64,000 nt of DNA from Undaria pinnatifida (Eukaryota; Sar; Phaeophyceae; Laminariales; Alariaceae), in the NCBI GenBank assembly GCA_012845835.1, contig JABAKD010000023.1:17848751-17912750 (forward strand). Reading direction: 5' to 3'. The translations under genes and the position numbers were made by a program. The notes beneath the pieces are model-generated. The model was not told the DNA's origin. It worked only from the letters and a program-made list of their open reading frames with translations, and ran no database searches. This document shows positions 43,621-56,051 of the stretch, one piece after another; positions within the stretch are counted from its first letter, which is position 1; every line of letters starts with the position of its first letter.

Positions 43621-44775
43621 ACTGAAGGGGGACGGTCGCGCCTGCAGTAGTGCTGATTGCTGCAGTATCACTGCTGTGTTCACAGGTAACGGTAATTTCA
43701 ACCGCACCAAGATGGGTAGTGTAGTACCAACACCAGCTGTAGAAAAATGTGCACGCCCACAGTCGAATAGAAAGGCTGTTTGCCCCCAAAGGTACCGCAT
43801 TAAACGGGCTGTTCTCCACTGCACTAGTAAAAACTGTGAAGCGCAGTATCTCCGCGAACTGTGTAGTAAGCGCTCTGTAACGGGCAGTAGCTGTCCGAAC
43901 ATGTGCAGAGAAAAAGAAAAAAAAAAAATTACAGCGTAGGCCCTAGCAATATCGTGAAGGGCAGCACATGTACCGGCAGGAAGACGGCGTAACGCCCGGA
44001 CAGCTGAAAAAAAAAATCCGTACCCACTCCCACCGATAAAGGGACAGTTACGTTGACAGCAGTGCGGAGTGCCGCACGGTCACAGCTGTGCATACACAGA
44101 AAGTGGTATTATAGTCCCCGCGTACCCATGAATGGGAGAATATAGGGCATCGCACACACCAACAGCCTTGCCCATAAAAGCCAGCACAGAGTTTCAGCGT
44201 TCACTAGGTTCAAGTTCTAGTCACGGAGGGGCCAGGACGAAAAAAAAACCTCTCGAATCGAACTTGCAAGGAGCACTCGCATAGCAGTGGGGGGTGTCAG
44301 AGCTGCGGTGCTGTAACTGTGGACGCTGGGGCAGTGAAGGGTCGAGCTATGTGGTGTATGAGCAGGAGCAAAGTAGGCGGCTTGGCTGCTGTACCATGAC
44401 TTCTACAGCAGAGAATCCGGCGGTATATGGCAGGCATTGACAGCGAGCCCATTGTGCTGCACTGTAGTTGGCACCTCTGCAAAAATGATGGTGGTTGAAG
44501 CTACGCGACGGACAGCAGTAGCGGAACGCTGTTGATCGAGAAAGATCGGAGAGGGGTCCGAGGTGCCAAATTCGTAGCTTGTACTAATTTCGGCAGAAAG
44601 GGGGCACAAGGGCAGCTGCTTGTTCGACGCACAAGAATGATCGACGTACGTACTGAAACCCATACGATAACGCGTGTACTGGAAAATTTGCTAAACGAAA
44701 AAGCCCAAACATTCCACGAGCACCGCCTGTTTCTTCCCAGGTAGATCACAAAGGAAGGAGCCCCGACATGAGCTC
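43621..44775. other. Unassigned DNA with satellite-like remnants
   Basis: Phrases resembling the satellite (CACCAAGATGGGTAG, GGGCAG) fade out to about 44,150. I see no gene. Confidence 0.4.
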
Positions 44776-45536
44776 CTAGAGCACGGTGCCCGTAGTCCAA
44801 GGGGGTCCCGCGAAGGACGGTCTGGCACCGACAGCAAGGATGTGCTGGGCGATGGGATCTCTCAGCGAGCGAAGTCCCCTTCGAATGTCATTCGAAGGGT
44901 TGATTCCAGTATGCTTGTCCGTGGCATGCGTGCATATGCCTCCGAGCCCCAAAGCGCGAAAAAAAAGTACGAGTTGATGGCCGATCTTGGGGCTTGTGCT
45001 GGCAACTCGCGGATATGTGCTGTGCAACATGCTGGCAGAGCGCGGAGCAAACAAGTCTGATGGGTGGGGCTCGGGCAGTTCCACTGCGGAGTGGTCTATG
45101 ACCAGCTGGCGGTGAACTGATGCGGCCAAAGGCCGGGACGAGGGGTGTGCTCCGAAGAGCAGTGTCGTCCGCCCGTACTCGGAAAGTGTCCTCTGTGTGG
45201 TGCGTGCCCAGCAACCAACAGGAGGGACCAAAATTCGAGACGAGGAGTGTGCTCCGCAGAGCAGAGTCGTCCGCACGTACTTGGAAGGTGTCGTCCGTGT
45301 GGTACGTGCGCGGCGACCAACAGGAGGGGCCCCTGCCATCTCACTGCTGTTGTGGTCGCCGTTGTAGGAGGAAGGGCGCTCCCTCCATTGAGAAGCCACC
45401 CGAGAAGGAACAGGGGTTGTGGGCTCGATGGAAAGCAAAAGCAAAATCGCTACGAGAAAAAAATCGGAGAAACCGGAAGAACGCTGCCACAATAGCACAT
45501 CAAGCTCGACGACGCCACTTGTTAAATTAATCCTGC
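44776..45536 (-). other. Internal region of LTR-C element, truncated
   Basis: Lies downstream of the LTR-C 5' LTR and its primer site. It holds a direct repeat of about 102 bp (45,140-45,240 and 45,242-45,340; GTGTGCTCCG-AGAGCAG, CAACCAACAGGAGGG). The long minus-strand frame here starts inside the LTR and shows no retroelement domain, so I do not call it a gene. No 3' LTR is seen. Confidence 0.45.
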
Positions 45537-45549
45537 CGACGACGCCACT
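45508..45549 (-). other. LTR-C primer-binding site, duplicated
   Basis: Directly after the LTR, on the minus strand, AG then TGGCGTCGTCG. The LTR end and this site are repeated once more (CGACGACGCCACTTGTTAAATTA at about 45,508 and 45,537). The same TGGCGTCGTCG follows the TRIM LTRs. Confidence 0.65.
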
Positions 45550-45818
45550 TGTTAAATTAAAGGTGGGGGACACAGAGTGCCCCCTGCAGGTCTGCCAATT
45601 GAGCAGGTCATCGGAGAGTACTCACTTTCGTTCCTTCGTAGAGATGTAGCTTTATTCGTTTCCACCAGAGCCCGAGATAGCTTCTGAGATCGGAGGCGCG
45701 TGCCTCCGATCTAATTCCTAACTTCCCCGAATATAAACCGCCAACCTTATCATACGAAACCCATTCAAATAATCTCAAATTCGGATACCTACAGGCCTTT
45801 CGAGGCCGTATCTTAACA
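45550..45818 (-). repeat. LTR-C, 5' LTR with TATA box and polyadenylation signal
   Basis: 269 bp from TGTTAAGATACGG to TTTAATTTAACA on the minus strand, i.e. TG...CA ends. It has a TATA-like TTTATATTCGG, a later AATAAAGC, and a 24-bp perfect palindrome (10-bp arms around GCGT, near 45,700). The same LTR is at 59,155-59,424. Confidence 0.8.
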
Positions 45819-45850
45819 ACAAACCCCAGATTTCCTTCGTTCAATCTTCC

Positions 45851-47448
45851 ACTTTGGTTCTTATATCAAGGAACGGCACAGTGCGTTCTAGGAAATGAAA
45901 AAATTCAAAAAACGCAAAAGGGTCAACGAACACCCGTGCGTGGGCAACGACCGAGGCGAGCGATGGCTCGCGTCCTCCCCGGAGCGCCGCGGCTAGCCGC
46001 AGAATCTTTTGGCCGGCAGCGGCTTGGAGGCTATGGCTCTAGGTGTCTCTTGGATGGGCTGGCGCCACCCCGCCGCCCGACACGGGCAGCAGCGACGGGG
46101 ATATAGCGGTCGAAGTTCTGAGCGAAGTCATCATGTGGTAGTTGGTCGTGTAACGTTTGAGGTGCAGGGCGACGAAAAACTGGGTTTGCGGCGGTCTCGG
46201 TTGTTTTCGAAGCGTCGCAGGCGGTCTACGCTGTGCTAAGGACCTTCGGAGGCCGCGCTGCGGCTGCTCCGGTGGTCCTACCTCTCGCAATGGTGGCTTC
46301 TCGCCTCTCAATCAGCCGACGACATGGCACCAACTCGCGTGTCCGGCTTCGGTTACACAGAACAAGCCATGTCTAGGTGGACAAACTCCCTAAATTCAAT
46401 TTCGATTTTCGACTAAATTCGACCGAGAGGGTCTTTTTTTACTTCTTTGTTGAATTTGATTTTTCGTCATAATTCTGAGAATGCTTTAAAATAAATTCAA
46501 TTTCGATTTTCGACTTAAATTCGACCGAGAAAGTCTTTTTTTACTTCTTTGTTGAATTTGATTTTTCGTAATAATTCTGAGAATGAAAGCGAGAAAGTCT
46601 TTTTTTACTTCTTCTCGGAATTATTACGAAAAATCAAATTCAACAAAGAAGTAATGCATTCTCAGAATTATTACGAAAAATCAAATTCTTCAACAAAGAA
46701 GTACAAAAAGTGCATTCTCAGAATTATTACGAAAAATCAAATGCTTCAACAAAGAAGTAATGCATTCTCAGAAATATTACGAAAAATCAAATGCTTCAAC
46801 AAAGAAGTAAAAAAAGTCCATTCTCAGAATTGTGACAAAAAAACAAATTCAACAAAGAAGTAAAAAAAGACCCTCTCGGTCGAATTTAGTCGAAAATCGA
46901 AATTGAATGTAGGGAGTTTGTCCACCTAGACATGGCTTGTTCTGTGTAACCGAAGCCGGACACGCGAGTTGGTGCCATGTCGTCGGCTGATTGAGAGGCG
47001 AGAAGCCACCATTGCGAGAGGTAGGACCACCGGAGCAGCCGCAGCGCGGCCTCCGAAGGTCCTTAGCACAGCGTAGACCGCCTGCGACGCTTCGAAAACA
47101 ACCGAGACCGCCGCAAACCCAGTTTTTCGTCGCCCTGCACCTCAAAAGTTACACGACCAACTACCACATGATGACTTCGCTCAGACTTCGGCCGCTATAT
47201 CCCCGTCGCTGCTGCCCGTGTCGGGCGGCGGGGTGGCGCCAGCCCATCCAAGAGACACCTAGAGCCATAGCCTCCAAGCCGCTGCCGGCCAAAAGATTCT
47301 GCGGCTAGCCGCGGCGCTCCGGGGAGGACGCGAGCCATCGCTCGCCTCGGTCGTTGCCCACGCACGGGTGTTCGTTGACCCTTTTGCGTTTTTTGAATTT
47401 TTTCATTTCCTAGAACGCACTGTGCCGTTCCTTGATAAGAACCAAAGT
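45851..47448. mobile_element. 1.6-kb fold-back element (near-perfect palindrome)
   Basis: The left arm (45,851 to about 46,470) and the right arm (about 46,830 to 47,448) are reverse complements with only a few differences, starting ACTTTGGTTCTTAT at each end. The centre consists of short inverted and direct repeats of AATTCTGAGAATG and TTACTTCTTTGTTGAATTTG. Small frames in the arms are the same frame seen twice and show no family. It resembles fold-back transposons or a MULE with long terminal repeats. Confidence 0.85.
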
Positions 47449-49340
47449 TGAATTTTTCGTGTATTTTTCATGAAATTGAAAAAAAAAAATCGAAATTCGA
47501 TTTGGCATGTTCCTCGTTAATTCGGGCCCTAATAATGACGATCTGCGAAAAAAAAAAAAAAAACGTCCGTGGTGCCCGGGTTTTGACGAGATTTATCGAT
47601 TTCCCAAGGCGATTACGCAAAAACGCAAAAATCGGGGATGGCCGCTAAATGTCCCCGGGATTAAAAAGTGCTTTGATCGACCTGAAAAATTTAGTCAAGT
47701 AAGGGTGATTTTGGGGTGTAGATCACGAATCCGTCGTTATATTTTTGATCGGGATTGATTTGACCTTGATACAGCTGCGCAAAGATACGTGCAAAATAGT
47801 GGGCATAATAACCTACCTGGGATTTACTAGGGATTAGACTGAAAAACTCCCACCCGTGGTAAACGATCCACACGTTGATTAGAGCTCTGCAAAACTTCGA
47901 TTTGAGGTTATTTTAGGGTGGGGAACACGAAGGTATCAGAATGAATTGTTTTAGTTCTGATTTTGCAATCGACTTACGGCTGCCCAAAAGCTGACCTTAG
48001 CTGAGCAATTTCAAATTTCCTGGAATTTTTATTGTCGGTTCCGGGCTCGAGGTTTTGTCTAAACAATTTTCTGAGTGGTTCAACCCCCTCTAAATCGACC
48101 AAGCGGAAGCGATTGCCGAGGTCGGCAAGAAAAAGAAAGTTCGGGAATGCCTCGAAAAAAAATCGGGTCGAAGGAGACCAAGTATTTTTTTGCCGTTTTT
48201 TTTAGACGTAGTTTTGGAGCGTTTTGAAACGATCTGCGAAGTCGATTTTTATATATTATATTATATACAAGGGCGCCGCATGGGCGCCGGCATCCGACGG
48301 CGCCCATGCTTCGGGTAGGGCAGGGCAGCACTTCGACAACTTAAGGTGTAGCTGTCCGATTTGGCATGCATTGAACTTTAAAGTAATGCCAAGAGTTTAA
48401 TACGAACATGGGATTACGAAAGTCATGATTTGACAGAAAAAAACGTAATATTATACAACAAAGAAGGCAAGGATAGGCGAAACACACTATGTTAAATGCG
48501 CCGTCAAGTAAAAGTTGGCGTCTATCAAACAATAATACCGAAAGAGTATTATTGAGAACCTGCGTCGCGTCTAGGCGAAACGAAAGAGGCCTTGGCATTA
48601 ATGAAGAGACTGCACTGCTGTCCCCGTGGCAATGGAGGTTCGAAGTCGACAGGATGCAAAGTCGGTTTGCATCAAACGTCGGCATGGGGCCATGCCAGCC
48701 GGCGAGGTTTTGGAAGAATATTGCTTTGTTTGTTACGTGAAGGCTGTCGCATTGATTGGTCTGCGTGGTTGCGGGCGAGGAGAAAAACGATGAAGAGGAG
48801 GGCGATCTCTCGTTGCGTCGGCGTTGTCTAAGATAGGTGCGGGGGTGGCTTTGCTTGTACGGGATGTTGGCGTAGCGCTTCTTCTCTGTTTTTTCTCGAG
48901 AAGGCGGGATATGTGTGTCTGCTATCTTTGCTTCGTGGGTGCTTTCACGTTGTCGAAATCGGCCGCGTCCCCTCAATACATAATATCCGGAGTGTCTCTA
49001 CCATGACGACTGCTGATGGCGCCGTGCGTATTTCCTAGAGAGTGACATATTATTTACTGGTAGAAATAACCATATATATACCTTTCTTTGTAACATTTTT
49101 TTTTCTTGATCCCATTTATTATCCCCGTACCATTCTCGCGCTCCCTCCCAGTAGTAACTCAGATCCGGGGTCACATAGCGGGCCCTCCTCCTCCCTCCCC
49201 ACTTCGGCACGTGCCTTCATTTTTACCGCGAGGAGAATCGAGCATTTTCTTCCCTCGTCGACTCGCGTCGAATTGCACCTAGCAGGCGCTCTCAGCAGTT
49301 GATCTCTTTTTTTGATTGCATTTTTGCAAATAAAGTCAAA
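47449..49340. other. No recognisable gene; one GC-rich hairpin
   Basis: A perfect 12-bp hairpin (GCATGGGCGCCG, 8-nt loop, complement) lies at 48,276-48,308 just after an AT dinucleotide-like run. A 211-residue frame on the minus strand (48.3-49.0 kb) has no features that I trust. Confidence 0.4.
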
Positions 49341-49349
49341 TTTCGTCGT

Positions 49350-49428
49350 GGTGGGTGTCGAACTCAAGGACAACCAAACGTTGGTAGTATTCGAGGGTAA
49401 AACCACTAGACCACCGGGGCGGCCGGCT
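49350..49428 (-). other. tRNA-like remnant
   Basis: On the minus strand, a consensus A-box region (TGGTCTAGTGGTTTTA) is followed by a B-box-like GAGTTCGACACC. The acceptor ends do not pair, so it is a tRNA pseudogene or SINE head. Confidence 0.45.
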
Positions 49429-49439
49429 GACAATTGATT

Positions 49440-50744
49440 AAAACAAAACAGGATCTTTGCATAGAGATTACATTCCCTCCCCCATATTGTATGATATTAC
49501 GATGGTTGACGCGATATAGAACAAAGCGCCAAATACCTAAATATCAGCCTACGCGGAGTTTTAGATATCATGAACAACGAACGATCGCGACGGCAGAGCA
49601 CGGCAAAGCATAGCGCTTCGCTCTGCTGAGCTAGCGCTGCGCTGCGGTGCGCTGCTGAGCTGAGCCGCAGGGCACTGCACGGCGCTTCGTTGCTGTGAGC
49701 TATAGCGCTGCGATGGGGTGCTGGGCGGTGTGGAGCTGATGAGCCAAGCCCAGATCTCAGTCGATGAAGCTTCGTCAACTACCAAACAAATGGTGGTAAT
49801 CAAAGAAAAGCTAAAGCTGGACCGTTCCGCAACTAATGCACAAGCGGCTAATTAGCGGCAAATGGTAGGAAGTTCAACTTACTAGACAAAAAAAAAGAAA
49901 AAATCGCGAAAAGGTTCATAATCGTGTTGGCAGAAAAACCATTTTCTCAGGAAGCAGCTGAAAGGTCAAGAAACAGGCAATACTTCAGTTGTTGTTGTTG
50001 TTCTCACATTAACTCGCACAATCCAGTCCGTGGTCACAGGACTGGTTCCAGTCACTCTGGAGCAGAGGAATACCCTAGGTAAAAACACAAACAACCGAAG
50101 GTGGTACACGCATAAATCACAGCTGACGCAATTCATGCCTCCACCAGAAACATATAAAAGTGAAATCGGGAGTCAGTATACGATGTGCCAGGTCCATACC
50201 GGTGCATACGTCTCATTACTCGCGCCTGGGAAAACCGACTATACCGCTTGCCACCCAAGAAAGGCTATCACGTATATATCACACGTAGTATCTATCACTA
50301 CGCATACGCACAGCAGACGCAAGTCAATTGGAAAAAAGAAACAAAGAACAAAGAAGAGAAAGGAAAGGAAATGGGTGCATGGGGCCAAGAAAAATAAGAG
50401 AAAAATAAATTTTGGGGGTCTACTGGCGAGGCTGCCACCAGAACGGGATGTCACAAGTCACGTGGTCTTTCGACGGTCTACAGCTGTAGTACTACGAACG
50501 TCTTCCGATACACCCACCGAAGCACGGACTACCGGCCAATTACGCGATCGACAGCTGGCCGTGGCTGTCACGTGTCTCTGTGTTGGGGGCCCCTGCCCTG
50601 CCTCTTGTTGGCTCTTGTTTGGGTAAAACATGCGGTGTGCTCGATGGTCTCCCGGCAGCAGCACACCAGAACGTCCGCTCGTACGACGTATCATTCTTAC
50701 AGGAAATGTAATTTTTTTTTTTCATCAATATGGACATAAACGGT
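49440..50744. other. No recognisable gene
   Basis: Includes a GC-rich hexamer-like tract (49,590-49,720) like that at 13.5 kb. A Lys-rich frame at 50.0-50.6 kb has no recognisable domain. Confidence 0.4.
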
Positions 50745-51672
50745 TGTTATATATTGGACAGAGTGATGCGTGTACGACTAAACTTGCCAACGGCACTCGC
50801 ACTGCACTTTGAGCTATCTGCTGTAGTTCTGGTTGTTACTAGTTGCTACATTATGTGCTAGAAGTTTCGCCCTTCGGCTACTGCTGCTACACCTGCTGTT
50901 GTGTGTTTGCCAATGTCGTCAATTGGCGTTCATGCTCGTCGTACATACTGCTGTTCTCACCGAGTACGTACGGGTTTTCTCGTACCTCAACCGTACAACG
51001 ACGAGCTCAAAACAGAAAGAAGGTGACATGAAATGGCATAGACAATGGCCACATAGAAGCGAGCACAGCGGGATAGTTCGCTGCGAACCAACCGCACTCG
51101 TTCATGCCTACAGCAGAGGCTGGCTGGAGTGTCAGCGGCCGTGCTAAAGCCAGGGCCAAAAGCCGAAGAGATGGCTCTTCTACCTGCTAGGTTTTGTCTC
51201 GAGATTCTGTTATATATTGGACAGAGTGATGCGTGTACGACTAAACTTGCCAACGGCACTCGCACTGCACTTTGAGCTATCTGCTGTAGTTCTGGTTGCT
51301 ACTAGTTGCTGCATTATGTGCTAGAAGTTTCGCACTTCGGCTACTGCTGCTACACCTGCTGTTGTGTGCTTGCCAATGTCGTCAATTGGCGTTCATGCTC
51401 GTCGTACATACTGCTGTTCTCACCGAGTACGTACGGGTTTCCTCGTACCTCAACCGTACGACGACGAGCTCGAAACGGAAGGGAGGTGACATGAAATGGC
51501 ATGGACAATGGCCACATAGAAGCGAGCACAGCGGGATAGTTCGCTGCGAATCAACCGCATTCGTTCATGCCTACAGCAGAGGCTGGCTGGAGTGTCAGCG
51601 GCCGTGCTAAAGCCAGGGCCAAAGGCCGAAGAGACGGTTCTACCTGCTTGGTTCTGTCTCGAAATTCTGTTA
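50745..51672. repeat. 464-bp tandem duplication
   Basis: Two adjacent units (50,745 and 51,209) beginning GTTATATATTGGACAGAG are almost identical over their whole length. Confidence 0.9.
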
Positions 51673-52259
51673 CGTGAAAGTATCATGATTTGGGAGTTAT
51701 TTTGTCGCGAAACGTCTTGCCGTCGGTAATTTGTGTCTCGAACTTGTTGGATATCGTCGGTAGGTTGTGTCACGTTTTAGGTGAACCCACACTAAAAAAT
51801 TGAATTTCCAGCTGGCAAAACGAGCAGAAACAAAAGCAATAAAATGCCGAGCAAGAAACCAAACGAACTAGTAAAAAATTCCTGCAAAGAAACTGACGCT
51901 CGAGAGTATGCCACCGCAAAATTCCAAACATTATCACGTACCGTTTGGAAATGATGCCAATTTTGTAAATCATTCAGGCGTTGCAGCCATTAAGATTCAA
52001 CAATTTTTCCAAAATTCCTCCTCGACACTCGCTCGTCTTGCTCGGCACCCGTCCGCGTTCACGTCGATGTGCGGAACGTAAACGGCAGGGCGAGGGGCGT
52101 TGGAGCCGCCCCCCGAAGGCGGCGCTCGAACCAAGCCATATTCGACCGAGAATTCCAGTTCCGCGAATCGCATACTTAGGCCGAGACAAAAAACTCCTGA
52201 CCAAAGTCCATGACACCAAGGAATGATTTGATATATATTTATATTTTTTTGTGCCCGTG
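51673..52259. other. No recognisable feature
   Basis: I see no gene or repeat in this stretch. Confidence 0.4.
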
Positions 52260-53220
52260 CGTCAATCCGGCTTTAGCTCGGAACCCGCCTGCAGTCCGTT
52301 TTTCTCCACATTCTCTTTCTTTTTTTGCCCTTCCCATTCCTGTCGCAGATCATTTGCCTTTCCCCAAAATGGCACACAGGTTGCGTTTTTTTTGCGAGCT
52401 GTTTGTTGCCTTTTCATCTGCCGTATTGCTGCCGTATGCTACCGTTATGGATTGGTCGGTACGTGCTGCTCCACTCACTGCTATTGTACTGCTGTTGTAC
52501 TGCTGTGATGGTGGGGTGGTCGATGGGTGGGTGGTGGGTGGTGGGTGCTTGGTGGGTGTCGGCTCGCTCGCGATCCACGAGATAGATGTTGACCTGCTTT
52601 GAGTTTCACCTCATTTTTCCCCTTTACACACACTGCTGTTCGTTTCTCGTGTTGACCTACCTTGAGTTTCACCTTTCTTTCCACTTTACATGCACTGCAG
52701 TCCGTTTTTCTCCACATTCTCTTTGTTTTGCCCTTCCCATTCCTGTCGCAGATCATTTGCCTTTCCCCAAAATGGCACACAGGTTGCGGTTTTCGTGCGA
52801 GCTGTTTGTTGCCTTTTCATCTGCCGTATTGCTGCTGTATGCTGCCGTTATGGATTGGTCGGTACGTGCTGCTCCACTGCTGTTGTACTGCTGTTGTATT
52901 GCTGTGATGGTGGGGTGGTCGATGGGTGGGTGATGGGTGGTGGGTGCTTGGTGGGTGTCGGCTCGCTCGCGATCCATGAGATGTTGACCTGCTTTGAGTT
53001 TTACCTCATTTTTACCCTTTACATACACTGCTGTTCGTTTCTCGTGTTGACCTACCTTGAGTTTCACCTTTCTTTCCACTTTACATCCACTGCAGTCCGT
53101 TTCTCTCCACATTCTCTTTCTTTTGCCCTTTCCATTTCTGTCGCAGATCATTTGCCTTTCCCCAAAATGGCACATAGGTTGCGGTTTTAGTGTGAGCTGT
53201 TTGTTGCCTTTTCATCCTCT
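52260..53220. repeat. Tandem repeat of about 400 bp, cluster 1
   Basis: Units anchored at CTGCAGTCCGTTT (52,292, 52,694, 53,090) share long stretches such as CAGATCATTTGCCTTTCCCC and ATGGATTGGTCGGTACGTGC. A second cluster is at 56.56-57.15 kb. Confidence 0.85.
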
Positions 53221-54544
53221 ACCAGGGCGCACAAAAACAAAAATCGACACCTACGTACCAATTTTTTTTTTCGCCCTTCCAGAGGGCGGGGGAGGGGACG
53301 AAGACCCCATCCCCCCCCCCATTACGCCACACAATTTTCTATGCAAACAACCCCCATTTTAAATCCTTTATAATAAAGGGGCAGGGGCGGTACTATAGAG
53401 CAGACACGTAGCCCCCTGGTCACGCAGCAGCAGCCTTCGTACCAGCTACGCACAGCGCGGAGCAACGGAGAAAAAGGGAGAGAGGAAGAAGAGAGAGGGG
53501 TCAAAATGAGCACAGCGTCCACGGTGCAGGGACCCCTGCTACAACCCTCCTTCGACAAGACAGCTTGGCTACAAAGCGTATGCGAATAGCCAGCCGATGG
53601 CGAGGACTTCATCTGCTGCTGCGGGGCCAACTTCGGTGACGGTTCAGGAATGGAGGAGGAGGCCATTAAGCATGAGTGTTCGGCACAGCACAGAGAGTGA
53701 GTGGAGAGGCATGAGGGCTGTAGTGTGATATTGGAGGGTATCGTGTACCTCGCAGCAGCAGCAGCAGCGGCAAGCACTGAAAAGACAAAACTCTGGTTTA
53801 TCATATACATGTAAAAGTGCTCACCATCGAGCTGTGTGTGTCGTGCTGCCTCCTCCCCAAAAACTGACAACATCAGCAGTAGCAGAAGCCTAGCCTTGGC
53901 AGCAGCAGCAGCAGCAGAGCAGCAATACCAGAAGCCGTAGCCGCATGATCAAAATCGATTAAAAAAACGCGCACGAACTACGAACCAACTAAGTTACCCC
54001 GCGTCCCTGTTGGTCCCTGCACGCCTTTCGCATGCGAGCAGAGCACTTTGCCTATCGGAAAAATGGCCGCGAAGACCAGCAGCGGCAACTGGGTGAGCAA
54101 GAAGTGCAACCGCGATTTCGGACGCAGTATAGAGCAACTGAGCCGGACCTGACGTGGAGACTCACGAACAGTCGCTTCAACACAAGTGAGGACTTGTGAG
54201 GACAGCAGTTAGTTGTTACATTCGCTAGCACAATCAGATTCGATAAACAAATGAAAGACGTCAGCTGTGAGTACGAACGATTGAATCGTTGAAACTCAAC
54301 TTTGCAAGCTGCGTGGTACATTAGATCTATGTTTCATGTATGATATGGTGTTTGTGAAATGTACCTGGTTGTTAATACACTGCTTCACAATTTTTACGGG
54401 AGGTCGTTCGCGCGTGTTCAGCAGTTTGAGAACTGCCACGCTGGACGTATTTTTTGTCGCGCAGTGTATGAGGCTGCAGGCCTTGTCGATGTGTGTATGT
54501 GAAAAGCAGCAGCAAATTCGCATTTTCTTTCCACGGCTGATCAA
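53221..54544. other. Unassigned DNA with CAG-type triplet runs
   Basis: Short CAG/GCA runs at about 53,753-53,775 and 53,900-53,925. A short ATG frame near 53,505 is quickly closed. No gene supported. Confidence 0.35.
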
Positions 54545-55467
54545 TTGCTATTGCTCATGTCGCAAGTTGCATGTCGACCAACGTGCGTCGACAGGGGTGC
54601 TAGTGCCGCGGCGGCGGTGGGGAGCGGGCGCACGTTGCTGTTTTTTTTCAAACCGAAGAGCGCCACGGACGGCGCGAAGGGGTCGCCGATGATGATGGAC
54701 AGTAGTAGCGACGGGGGCGCGAGCGGTGACGCTGACGTGGTGGCGACGGGAGTTGTGAGCAGGGGTGAGGGTGGTGCGGGCGCGGGCAGTGACGCCGACG
54801 TGGTTGTGACGAGAGTTGTGAGCAAGGGCGAGGGTGGTGCGGGCGCGGACAGTTTCGCTGACGTGGTTGCGACGGGAGTTGTGAACGGGCTTGAGGATTG
54901 TGAGGGCGCGGGCACTGATATGGATGGTGTTTCCTCCGATGCTGCAGACGGGAGTGGTCCCGCCGATAGGACGCATGTCCACGCTCCCATCTACTGCGCG
55001 GGATTGCGTCCGACTGTCCGGGAGCCTGTTCTCCAACACTACCCATAAACTCTATCCATGGTATTGGCAACCAGAGGGTGTCGTGGGAGGCTCGGATAAA
55101 CCTGAATCGCGTGTCTCTCCACGCGGTGCCAACTGCCTCAAGCGGCATCTTGAGCCCAGACTGCGCGGGAACGGTGGAACAACCAGGAGGCGTGTGCGCC
55201 TTGTTTGGACATCAAGGGCACGAAGGCTTACAGGGTTTCGTGCCCAAGCGCAGCGCTTGCCCACCATTGATTATTTCTGACTACATAGACCACCTTGCAT
55301 TGACGCAAGGATTTACATCCCTAAACGACCTAAAGTACATTTTGACATCCCTTGCTCTTGCAATACTGGCTTGCTTGCCAAGCCTCTTTGTTAACGCAAG
55401 AGTGTGCAGTAAACCATCTACAGGGGCACAGCCAAGAAAGGAACCACCAAGCAAGGAAACAAAGTAA
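54545..55467 (+). pseudogene. Possible hypothetical coding region with Asp/Val/Gly repeats
   Basis: A frame at 54,545-55,048 contains three imperfect repeats of DADVVATGVVS-GEGGAGA. It is followed by a frame to 55,467 with a few Cys/His residues (PDCAG, VCALF, GHQGH). I do not recognise either. The start is not defined and the two are not joined. Confidence 0.25.
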
Positions 55468-56051
55468 AAAAAATAAGAAAGTTGAAAAAAATGTTTTTTC
55501 GGGCCTCGTAGGGGGGGGGGGGCGGGGGGGGGGGGTACCTTCCTTGTGCGCCCTCGCCTCTACCTCTTTTGTGTGATGCGTCGTTTGCGGTACGTTTCCT
55601 CGGTATTTTCTGCACCGCTCACCACGTACGTATTACCTTTTCATGTTGACCTGCTTTGATCTCACCTTATGCTTCCCCTTCACATACACTTATGTTCGTT
55701 TCTCGTGTTGATGTACCTCAGTATTTTGTGCACCGCTCACCTGTACGTATTTTTTTCCTCCCGTAGACATGTGCCTGCATTTTTGTCTTACCGAGTTCGG
55801 GTCGAAGTCCAACCCGTCGCCTAGCGGCACCTTAATTTTTTCAGTCGACAGGAGTTGCCTAGCAACACCTCCTTCTTGCGGGTACTGCAGCTTGCAGCAA
55901 AAGTTTTCTTCATCGTACTCCTGTACCGTATGAGTATCAGTTGCGGTATATGTACCCGCCGACTCGCGGCAGCTTCTCCTTTTAAGTAAGTGTTGGGTGC
56001 TTTTCTAATTTGGCAGCTTTGCGGTATACCCGTCGACTAGCGACAGCTTCT
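55468..56051. other. Unassigned DNA with fragments of the 400-bp repeat
   Basis: The stretch 55,558-55,700 matches 57,145-57,240 (CCTCTACCTCTTTTGTGTGATGC...). A G-run lies at 55,510-55,535. No gene. Confidence 0.45.

Noticed and set aside
44776..45573. 265-residue frame downstream of LTR-C as a Gag
   Set aside because: It begins within the LTR and is made of a 102-bp direct repeat; no zinc knuckle or capsid features.
46157..47145. Identical 78-residue frames in both palindrome arms
   Set aside because: Same DNA seen twice; no family, no evidence of selection.
48341..48976. 211-residue minus-strand frame
   Set aside because: Hydrophobic end looks like chance; no homologue that I can recall and no gene signals.
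50030..50626. 198-residue Lys-rich frame
   Set aside because: No domain, and its composition follows local A-rich DNA.
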